Of a stretch of 64,000 nucleotides of DNA, positions 57,168 through 64,000 are shown piece after piece; position 1 is the stretch's first letter, and every line of letters begins with the position of its first letter. Below the pieces are notes generated by a model that did not search any database, was not told where the DNA came from, and worked only from the letters and a program-made list of their open reading frames with translations. The stretch is from an uncultured Actinomycetes bacterium (GTDB lineage: Bacteria > Actinomycetota > Acidimicrobiia > Acidimicrobiales > RAAP-2). The DNA lies in contig CAIYAP010000002.1 in assembly GCA_903924205.1 (NCBI GenBank), positions 310,001-374,000 of the forward strand, read 5' to 3'. The position numbers and the translations under genes were made by a program.

Positions 57168-57538
57168 TACTTCTCCTTCTTGGCGCCGTAGAGGCTGCGA
57201 GCCTGCTTACGGTTCTTGACGCCCGAGGTGTCGAGGGCGCCGCGGATGATCTTGTAACGCACACCCGGCAAGTCCTTCACACGACCACCACGAACGAGCA
57301 CGATGGAGTGCTCTTGGAGGTTGTGGCCTTCGCCGGGGATGTACGCGGTGACTTCGACGCCCGAGGTGAGGCGGACACGAGCAACCTTACGCAGAGCCGA
57401 GTTCGGCTTCTTTGGCGTGACGGTGTGCACGCGGGTGCACACGCCACGGCGCTGGGGGGAACCCTTCAGCGCCGGCGTCTTGGTCTTGCTGGTCTTTTCC
57501 TGTCGGCCCTTTCGGACTAACTGTGCAATCGTGGGCAC
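57167..57538 (-). CDS. rpsL: 30S ribosomal protein S12
   Basis: 123 residues. [56 protein letters not shown]; the decoding-site Lys pair is in TPKKPNSA and the second streptomycin region in [14 protein letters not shown]. First gene of the str operon. Confidence 0.98.
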   Translation of the reverse strand: MPTIAQLVRKGRQEKTSKTKTPALKGSPQRRGVCTRVHTVTPKKPNSALRKVARVRLTSGVEVTAYIPGEGHNLQEHSIVLVRGGRVKDLPGVRYKIIRGALDTSGVKNRKQARSLYGAKKEK

Positions 57539-57601
57539 GCGGAACCTCTTCTTACGTCGATCGATGAGATGCGTCAGTTACCTAACGCACACGGACTTTC
57601 C

Positions 57602-57631
57602 ATGTTAGGGGCTAGAACCTACGTAGCGCAA
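57602..57631 (-). promoter_or_regulatory. Possible promoter of the str operon
   Basis: On the minus strand TTGCGC (57631-57626) and TAACAT (57607-57602) are separated by 18 nt. The position is 64 nt before the rpsL start, and TANNNT is a normal actinobacterial -10. This is a sequence reading only. Confidence 0.4.
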
Positions 57632-57712
57632 ACTGACAACTCGCCGCGCGCCCCTCACTGCTGTTCGCCCGCTCTGATGAGGTGAATTACCACACGTCAC
57701 GAGAGGGGACTT

Positions 57713-58333
57713 TCATCTTACCTGAGAGTGCCTCAGCACTTCTTGGCCTGAACCATCAGATCTCCCCGGACGATGGCTCCCCCGCATATTCAATGAGCTG
57801 CCCCAGCGAAAGAGGAAAAATCTTCCGAAGATTTTCGGCGAGGTCGCTGGCCGTTCTCGCCGGATTGTTGAGGCGTGAAGCCATTGAAAAGATGGCCGTG
57901 ATGAGGAGATCTGCATCAGTGGGATATATCGCAGGACCAAATGGTCGGGGGTGAGCGCCTCAATACCCCAGGGGGCTAGGGCGCGACGAGGGAAATGTCG
58001 CAGGTTTTTCGTGAGCACTATTGACGCCCCCGCATGCACCGCGGCGGCAAGAACATGGCGATCACCAGGATGATTAGTCATTTTGTGCTCGAGAGCCCGT
58101 GGAACTTTGATGCGAGCATCGGGGAATGCTCGGTTCATCATGTCCACACGTCTCTGGAGTAGGGCGAGGTCGAGCTCGGGCCGATTAGACACGAGATTTC
58201 TTATGGCATCACTGGTAATTCGATCGGTCCAGTGGGGGCGGAAAAGCCCGGCCTGGCCCAGGGGGAGCAGGAAATCGGTCGAGCTCACGCCGTACACGAC
58301 GTCAGAATCAAGCAGAACCACCAGTTGAGTCAC
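57713..58333 (-). CDS. PIN-domain ribonuclease (VapC-like toxin)
   Basis: 206 residues, GTG start at 58333. VVLLDSDVVYG carries the first acidic residue, AGLFRPHWTDRITSDAIRNL follows, and NHPGDRHVLAAAVHAGASIVLTKNLRHFP gives the distal acidic motif of PIN_3 proteins. The segment after about residue 140 is family-poor and might be extended or a degraded end. The likely action is tRNA or mRNA cleavage, requiring Mg2+. It follows the antitoxin by 11 bp. Confidence 0.8.
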   Translation of the reverse strand: MTQLVVLLDSDVVYGVSSTDFLLPLGQAGLFRPHWTDRITSDAIRNLVSNRPELDLALLQRRVDMMNRAFPDARIKVPRALEHKMTNHPGDRHVLAAAVHAGASIVLTKNLRHFPRRALAPWGIEALTPDHLVLRYIPLMQISSSRPSFQWLHASTIRRERPATSPKIFGRFFLFRWGSSLNMRGSHRPGRSDGSGQEVLRHSQVR

Positions 58334-58344
58334 CGAGGTAATCC

Positions 58345-58788
58345 TCAGTCGGGCAAGTTGAGCTCAGCACCAATGCGGTGGAATTCCGCGAGCGCCTTCT
58401 CGGCCGCCCGGCGTTGTAGCTCGCGATACGCGACCGCGTCCACGGCCAACACACGCCGATGCGTTCCGACACGGTGGAAGGGGATTTTTCCATTCTCCAG
58501 CAATGAAACAACGTGCGGACGACTCACATTCAACAGCTTCGCGACCTGCGTAGTGGTGAGTTCACTAGTGACAGGAACTACCGACACCCCCGTACCCGCC
58601 GACAAGAGGTCGACGACCGACGCCAGCAGTTCAAAAATGGGTCCCGGTAGTGGCACCACTGTCCCGTTTGCGTTAAGGAGCGAGGCGCGGGGTCGGTTTT
58701 CGATAGACAACCCTCCGGCCACCTCGGCGAGCGCGGCAAGCTCGTCGCGGGACACTTCCGTGGGCGACAGATCTATTGATTGAGTCAT
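58345..58788 (-). CDS. Excisionase-type HTH antitoxin of the PIN toxin
   Basis: 147 residues from the ATG at 58788, preceded by GGAGGGC, a strong ribosome-binding site. I reject the in-frame start at 58881, which lies in the rpoC terminator hairpin. The C-terminal part (about 77-122) has TTTQVAKLLNVSRPHVVSLLENGKIPFHRVGTHRRVLAVDAV, an excisionase (MerR-like) DNA-binding fold typical of antitoxins paired with PIN_3 toxins. The N-terminal part may bind toxin. Usually autoregulated. Confidence 0.8.
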   Translation of the reverse strand: MTQSIDLSPTEVSRDELAALAEVAGGLSIENRPRASLLNANGTVVPLPGPIFELLASVVDLLSAGTGVSVVPVTSELTTTQVAKLLNVSRPHVVSLLENGKIPFHRVGTHRRVLAVDAVAYRELQRRAAEKALAEFHRIGAELNLPD

Positions 58789-58851
58789 GCTGCCCTCCTT
58801 ACCCCGCCAACATATTGAATAAACGAAATAAACGCAACAGCAACCTGATAC

Positions 58852-58897
58852 AAAAAAATCGGGGTGGACCAGAGGGATCACCTCTCGCCCACCCCGA
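58852..58897 (-). terminator. Rho-independent terminator of rpoBC
   Basis: On the minus strand TCGGGGTGG ... CCACCCCGA is followed by seven T (58858-58852), 11 bp after the rpoC stop. It separates the RNA-polymerase operon from the toxin-antitoxin pair. Confidence 0.93.
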
Positions 58898-58907
58898 CTT
58901 TCAGGAA

Positions 58908-61900
58908 CTAACTGGCTTGACCCTCTTCGGCCGAGCCGTCGCCGTCGTCAAACGAGGGCATCGCCTCGGAGTCGAAGGACGCGCCGATGTTCTGGAACGC
59001 GGCGAGGTCTTCGGCGAGGCTGTCCGCCGCACCCAAGAAGTCGCCCAGCAGGTCGTCGAGGTCCGGGTCGGACGTCGAGCCGTAGGCCCAGTCCGGCAGG
59101 AACTCGGCGTCCGGCATGTCCAGGCGCAAGTCGGCCGGGTTGTAGAACGACAGACCCGATCCCGCCGGGATGAGCTTGCCGATGATGATGTTCTCCTTGA
59201 GGCCGACCAGGTCGTCGCGACGACCCTCGATGGCGGCTTCAGTGAGCACACGAGTGGTTTCCTGGAACGACGCGGCCGAGAGCCACGAGTCCGTGGCCAG
59301 TGAAGCCTTGGTGATACCCATGAGCAGGGCACGGCCGTCGGCCGCTTCCTGACCATTGGCCTCGAGCTCCGCGTTCTTGTCGTTGAAGTACTTGACGTCC
59401 ACGGTCTGTCCCGGCAGCCAGTCGGCCTCACCCGTCTCGACGACCTGCACGCGGCGGGTCATCTGACGAACGATGAGTTCGATGTGCTTGTCGTGAATGG
59501 ATACACCCTGGTCGCGGTACACGTTCTGGACTTCTTCCGTCAGGTACTGCTGAGTTTCGCGGGTGCCGCGGAACTTCATCATCACCTTGGGGTCGAGAGG
59601 ACCGTCGTGCAGCGGGGTGCCGACTTCCACTTCCTGACCGTCGGCCACCAAGAGGTGACGAGCGATCGGGACGGAGACTTCTTGGATCTCACCCTCGTTA
59701 CCGACGATGGTCACCTTGCGCTCGCGGCCGATGGTCTCGACGCGCACGGCGCCGGAGATCTCCGCCACCAGGGCGGCACCCTTCGGCGTACGGGCTTCGA
59801 AGAGCTCCACCACGCGCGGCAGACCGTGCGTGATGTCGGACTCGGACACACCACCGGAGTGGAACGTACGCATGGTCAGCTGGGTACCCGGCTCACCGAT
59901 GGACTGCGCGGCGATAACGCCGACGGCCTCACCGAGTTCCACCAGTTCGTGGGTGGCGAGTGACAAGCCGTAGCAGGTCGCACAGACACCCTGCACCGCG
60001 TCACAGGTCAACGTCGAGCGCACGCGAATACGAGAGATGGCCTCGTCATCGCGCAGCGTGTAGACGTCGTCCATGTTGAGCATGGTGCCCGCGGGGATCA
60101 CTTCGCCCGTCGAGAGCACGAGCTCTTCGATGGTGAAACGACCCCACAGCTTGGTCTCGAGGTGAGCGCGCTTGCCACGGCTGTCCGGGGCGACGTGCTC
60201 AATCCAGATACCACGGCCGGTGCCACAGTCCTGCTGCTTGACGATGAGCTCCTGAGCGACGTCGACGAGACGACGCGTCAGGTAACCCGAGTCAGCGGTA
60301 CGCAGAGCGGTGTCACCGAGACCCTTACGGGTGCCGTGGGTGGAGATGAAGTACTCGAGGACCGACAGACCTTCGTAGAACGAGTTCTTAATCGGACGAG
60401 GAATCATCTCACCCTTCGGGTTCGACACGAGGCCCTTCATGGCGGCAATCTGGCGAATCTGCTGGCTGTTACCACGCGCACCGGAGTCCACCATCTGGCG
60501 GATCGGGTTCGTACGCTGCGCGTTCATGGCGCGGTCGAACGACTCACCCACTTCGCGGTTGGCGTTGGTCCAGATTTCGATTTCCTGCTGACGACGCTCG
60601 TCGTCAACGATCACACCGCGCTTGTAGTTCTCCTCAACCTTGGCTGCCTGCTTCTCGTACTTGTCGAGAATCTCGGCCTTGTCCGGTGCCACGACGACGT
60701 CACCGACCGCAATGGTCAGACCAGCCTGACTGGAGTAACGGAAGCCCAAGGTCTTGATGGCGTCGAGCGACTCGGCGACCTCGCCACGACCGAAGCCGTT
60801 GGCGATTTCTTCGACCAAGACACCAATGGGGTAGGCGTTCTTGCCGACCACGGAGTTGATGAACTTGAATCCGACGGGCAGCGCCTCATTGAACAAGACT
60901 CGACCGGCGGTCGTCGTCAAACGACGAGACGCTCCGGCCAGTTCCAGACCCGCCGCCGCGAGACGCGCATCGAGGTCCGAGCCCACGAGGGGACGGATCT
61001 CAATGGACTCGTGTAGCTGAATGGCCTTGTTGGCGAGAGCGGCATCGACTTCGTAGACGTGACGGAAAGCACGCGGCTTCTCCGGCGTCACGAGGGCATC
61101 CGCGGTGAGGTAGTACGCGCCGTAGACCATGTCCTGGGCCGGCTCGGTGATGGGACGACCAGTGGCGGGCGTGAAGATGTTGTTGGTCGACAACATCAAA
61201 ATGCGCGCTTCAGCCTGGGCCTCCACGGAGAGCGGGACGTGAACGGCCATTTGGTCACCGTCGAAGTCGGCGTTGAACGCCTTACACACGAGCGGGTGGA
61301 CCTGGATGGCCTTACCGTCGACCAAGATGGGCTCGAAAGCCTGGATACCAAGGCGGTGAAGCGTCGGGGCGCGGTTCAGCAGAACCGGGTGCTCGCGAAT
61401 GACTTCTTCGAGCTTGTCCCACACGACGGCCTTGCGGCGTTCCACCATGCGCTTGGCGCTCTTGATGTTGGGCGCGGTGCCGTCGGAGATCAAGGCCTTC
61501 ATGACGAAGGGCTTGAAGAGTTCGAGCGCCATCATCTTCGGCAGGCCACACTGGTGCAGCTTCAAGGTCGGTCCGACCACGATGACCGAACGGCCCGAGT
61601 AGTCGACGCGCTTTCCGAGCAAGTTCTGACGGAAACGTCCCTGCTTACCCTTCAGCATGTCCGACAGACTCTTCAGCGGACGACCGGACTGACCGGTGAC
61701 CGGACGGCCACGACGACCGTTGTCAAAGAGTGCGTCGACTGCTTCTTGGAGCATGCGCTTTTCGTTGTTGACGATGATGTCCGGAGCTTGGAGGTCCAGC
61801 AGTCGCTTCAAACGGTTGTTACGGTTGATCACGCGACGGTAGAGGTCGTTGAGGTCCGAGGTCGCGAAGCGACCACCGTCGAGCTGCACCATGGGGCGCA

Positions 61901-62933
61901 GGTCTGGCGGGATGACCGGAACGGCTTCCAAGATCATGGCGCGCGGGTCGTTGATGCGCTCGCCCTTCTCGTCGCGACGGTTGAAGGACTGCACGATGGC
62001 GAGTCGCTTCAGCATCTTGGCGTGGCGCTGCGCGGACAACTTCTTACGGCCGTCCTTCGCGTCGATCATTTCGCGCATGGTGATCTCTTCGGTATCGAGG
62101 TCCATGCGGTCAATCAGACGCAAGATCGCCTCGGCACCCATGCCACCTTCGAAGTAGTCGCCGTAGCGGTACGTCATTTCGCGGTAGAGAACTTCGTCCT
62201 CAATAATCTGACGGCTGTGGAGACCTTCGAAGGTCTTAAAGGTGTTCTCGGCGAGTTCGCGGTCCTCAAAGAGGCGCTCCTTCATCGACTGGATGTCGCG
62301 GTCGTGCGCCTTGTGGACGGCACGAATCTCGGCTTCCTTGGCTCCCTCAGCTTCAAGGTCCGCCAACTTCTTCTCGAGGACCTTGAGCTGCTCCTCTTCG
62401 CCACGCTTGACGGCACCGTCGATGTCGCGCAGTTCTTCCTGCAGCATCTCGCGAAGTTCCGGCAAAGCGGCGTGACGAGCTTCCACGTCCACGAAGGTGA
62501 CCATGTTGGCGGCGAAGTAGATGACCTTCTCGAGCTGTTTGGCCTTGAGCTCTTCCTTCGGGCTGGTGCCCATGAGGAGGTAGGCCAACCAGGAACGAGT
62601 ACCGCGCAGGTACCAGATGTGCACGACCGGAGCCGACAACTGGATGTGGCCCATGCGGTCGCGACGCACCTTGTCGCTGGTGACTTCGACGCCACAGCGC
62701 TCACAGACGATGCCCTTGAAACGCACGCGCTTGTACTTGCCGCAAGCACATTCCCACGCCTTTTGAGGTCCGAAGATCTTCTCGCAGAAGAGTCCGTCCT
62801 TCTCGGGGCGCAGCGTGCGGTAGTTGATGGTCTCGGGCTTCTTGACTTCGCCTGAGGACCAGGAACGGATGTCCGATGCGGTCGCGAGACCGATCTTGAT
62901 TTCCTTGAACTGGTTTACGTCAATGGGGCTCAT
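58908..62933 (-). CDS. rpoC: RNA polymerase subunit beta'
   Basis: 1341 residues. The N-terminal zinc ribbon has [23 protein letters not shown]; the catalytic [12 protein letters not shown] holds the three Asp that bind Mg. [18 protein letters not shown], the bridge and trigger helices (MRTFHSGGV) and the zinc pocket [13 protein letters not shown] are all in order. Starts with [26 protein letters not shown], typical of Actinobacteria. It overlaps the rpoB stop by 4 bp. Confidence 0.99.
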   Translation of the reverse strand: MSPIDVNQFKEIKIGLATASDIRSWSSGEVKKPETINYRTLRPEKDGLFCEKIFGPQKAWECACGKYKRVRFKGIVCERCGVEVTSDKVRRDRMGHIQLSAPVVHIWYLRGTRSWLAYLLMGTSPKEELKAKQLEKVIYFAANMVTFVDVEARHAALPELREMLQEELRDIDGAVKRGEEEQLKVLEKKLADLEAEGAKEAEIRAVHKAHDRDIQSMKERLFEDRELAENTFKTFEGLHSRQIIEDEVLYREMTYRYGDYFEGGMGAEAILRLIDRMDLDTEEITMREMIDAKDGRKKLSAQRHAKMLKRLAIVQSFNRRDEKGERINDPRAMILEAVPVIPPDLRPMVQLDGGRFATSDLNDLYRRVINRNNRLKRLLDLQAPDIIVNNEKRMLQEAVDALFDNGRRGRPVTGQSGRPLKSLSDMLKGKQGRFRQNLLGKRVDYSGRSVIVVGPTLKLHQCGLPKMMALELFKPFVMKALISDGTAPNIKSAKRMVERRKAVVWDKLEEVIREHPVLLNRAPTLHRLGIQAFEPILVDGKAIQVHPLVCKAFNADFDGDQMAVHVPLSVEAQAEARILMLSTNNIFTPATGRPITEPAQDMVYGAYYLTADALVTPEKPRAFRHVYEVDAALANKAIQLHESIEIRPLVGSDLDARLAAAGLELAGASRRLTTTAGRVLFNEALPVGFKFINSVVGKNAYPIGVLVEEIANGFGRGEVAESLDAIKTLGFRYSSQAGLTIAVGDVVVAPDKAEILDKYEKQAAKVEENYKRGVIVDDERRQQEIEIWTNANREVGESFDRAMNAQRTNPIRQMVDSGARGNSQQIRQIAAMKGLVSNPKGEMIPRPIKNSFYEGLSVLEYFISTHGTRKGLGDTALRTADSGYLTRRLVDVAQELIVKQQDCGTGRGIWIEHVAPDSRGKRAHLETKLWGRFTIEELVLSTGEVIPAGTMLNMDDVYTLRDDEAISRIRVRSTLTCDAVQGVCATCYGLSLATHELVELGEAVGVIAAQSIGEPGTQLTMRTFHSGGVSESDITHGLPRVVELFEARTPKGAALVAEISGAVRVETIGRERKVTIVGNEGEIQEVSVPIARHLLVADGQEVEVGTPLHDGPLDPKVMMKFRGTRETQQYLTEEVQNVYRDQGVSIHDKHIELIVRQMTRRVQVVETGEADWLPGQTVDVKYFNDKNAELEANGQEAADGRALLMGITKASLATDSWLSAASFQETTRVLTEAAIEGRRDDLVGLKENIIIGKLIPAGSGLSFYNPADLRLDMPDAEFLPDWAYGSTSDPDLDDLLGDFLGAADSLAEDLAAFQNIGASFDSEAMPSFDDGDGSAEEGQAS

Positions 62934-64000
62934 GACAGGCTCCTCTGGGCAGCACGGCGGGCATCTTCTTCGTCACTTCCGCGCTCGGGTCGACTGATGT
63001 CGATGCCGAGTTCGCGGGTCACCGAGAAGAAGTCTTCTTCGGTGTCGGCCAGTTCCACGGCCGAGCCAGTCTCCGTCAGAACTTCGACGTTGAGACACAG
63101 CGACTGCATTTCCTTGATCAAGACCTTGAAGGACTCGGGGATACCCGGGTTCGGTAAGTTCTGACCCTTGACGATCGCTTCGTAGGCGCGCTCGCGACCC
63201 TTCATGTCGTCGGACTTGACGGTGAGAAGTTCCTGGAGGGCGTAGGCCGCTCCGTAGGCCTCGAGGGCCCACACTTCCATCTCACCAAATCGCTGTCCAC
63301 CGAACTGGGCCTTACCACCGAGCGGCTGCGCGGTGATCATGGAGTACGGTCCGGTCGAGCGGGCGTGAATCTTGTCGTCGACCATGTGGGCGAGCTTCAA
63401 GATGTAGGCGTAACCCACCGAGATCGGGTTGTCGTAGGCCTCACCGGTACGACCGTTGTACAGCGTGATCTTGCCGTCGTTGTCGGGCATGAGACGCTGA
63501 CCGTTCTTACCGTCGACGTTGAGGTCCTCGAAGAGCTTCTTGATCGAGGGCTGACCCTTGGGGGCCGTCGACTCGTCCCAGTGCGCTCCGTCAAAGGCCG
63601 GGGTCGCCACGTAGACGGCCGGCTCGGTACGCGGACGGGTCTTACGCGTGGTGTCACCGTGGCCGGACGTGCCCGCCAGCTTGCTGGCCTCCACACCCTT
63701 CCATCCATGACGCGCCGCGTAGCCGAGGTGACTTTCGAGCACCTGACCCACGTTCATACGGCTCGGCACACCGAGCGGCGACAAGATGATGTCGACCGGG
63801 GTGCCGTCCGGCAAGAAGGGCATGTCCTCTTCCGGCAGGATCTTCGAGATAACGCCCTTGTTACCGTGGCGTCCGGCGAGCTTGTCACCCTCGGAAATCT
63901 TGCGCTTCTGAGCGACGAACACCTTCACGAGTTCGTTCACGCCGGGCTGCATTTCGTGGTCGTCGTCGCGGCGATACACCTTGACGTCGATGACCTTGCC
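62930..64000 (-). CDS. rpoB: RNA polymerase subunit beta, C-terminal part, 5' end outside window
   Basis: The frame is open to base 64000, giving 356 residues of the C-terminus. [56 protein letters not shown] and the [25 protein letters not shown] end segment are standard. The apparent Met at 63979 is an internal GTG, not the start. The rifampicin region is outside the window. Confidence 0.97.
   Translation of the reverse strand, partial: GKVIDVKVYRRDDDHEMQPGVNELVKVFVAQKRKISEGDKLAGRHGNKGVISKILPEEDMPFLPDGTPVDIILSPLGVPSRMNVGQVLESHLGYAARHGWKGVEASKLAGTSGHGDTTRKTRPRTEPAVYVATPAFDGAHWDESTAPKGQPSIKKLFEDLNVDGKNGQRLMPDNDGKITLYNGRTGEAYDNPISVGYAYILKLAHMVDDKIHARSTGPYSMITAQPLGGKAQFGGQRFGEMEVWALEAYGAAYALQELLTVKSDDMKGRERAYEAIVKGQNLPNPGIPESFKVLIKEMQSLCLNVEVLTETGSAVELADTEEDFFSVTRELGIDISRPERGSDEEDARRAAQRSLS

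Overview
The window comes from a GC-rich actinobacterium. The evidence is high-GC codon use, DosR/DosS-like regulation, a zinc-binding short S14, a GroEL with a Gly-Met tail, GTG/TTG starts and several genes that look leaderless. Acidimicrobiia is possible, but I cannot fix the class from sequence alone. Most of the window is core genome on the minus strand, interrupted by accessory segments.

Layout. 1-2.5 kb: a DUF1810 gene cut by the window edge and an AbiEi/AbiEii-like pair with a cluster of operator repeats. 2.9-6.2 kb: a DUF5925-type AAA ATPase, a fumarylacetoacetate-hydrolase-family enzyme and a secreted phospholipase-D-like protein. 6.3-9.6 kb: groES-groEL under a CIRCE element, with a divergent MFS exporter. 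9.7-10.3 kb: a MazF-like toxin with a ribbon-helix-helix antitoxin. 10.3-17.4 kb: a tightly overlapped minus-strand run glmS-acpS-alr-udg-tsaE-tsaB-rimI-tsaD-pdxH, covering cell-wall precursors, the t6A tRNA modification and PLP supply. 17.5-23.7 kb: infA-rpmJ-rpsM-rpsK-rpsD-rpoA-rplQ-truA-rplM-rpsI-glmM.

23.9-40.8 kb is an accessory block lying between infA and map, which are normally neighbours in Actinobacteria. It holds a flavin-binding-like protein with a DosS/DosR-type two-component pair, a methyltransferase, and a complete long-chain olefin cluster (oleA, fused oleBC, oleD). It also holds an IS3 element interrupted by an IS110-family element, a secreted protein of 17 fibronectin-III domains with near-identical DNA repeats, a small RHH repressor with its own operator repeats, and the 3' part of a tRNA-Gly gene that looks like a used attachment site.

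40.8-57.5 kb is the classical str-S10-spc superoperon (rpsL-rpsG-fusA-tuf-rpsJ ... rplO-secY-adk-map). 57.7-58.8 kb is a PIN-domain toxin with an excisionase-type antitoxin, placed between rpoC and rpsL. 58.9-64.0 kb is rpoC and the 3' part of rpoB, running off the window. The most informative accessory signals are the ole cluster next to DosRS, the nested insertion sequences with a candidate bridge-RNA leader, and the island that splits the ribosomal superoperon.
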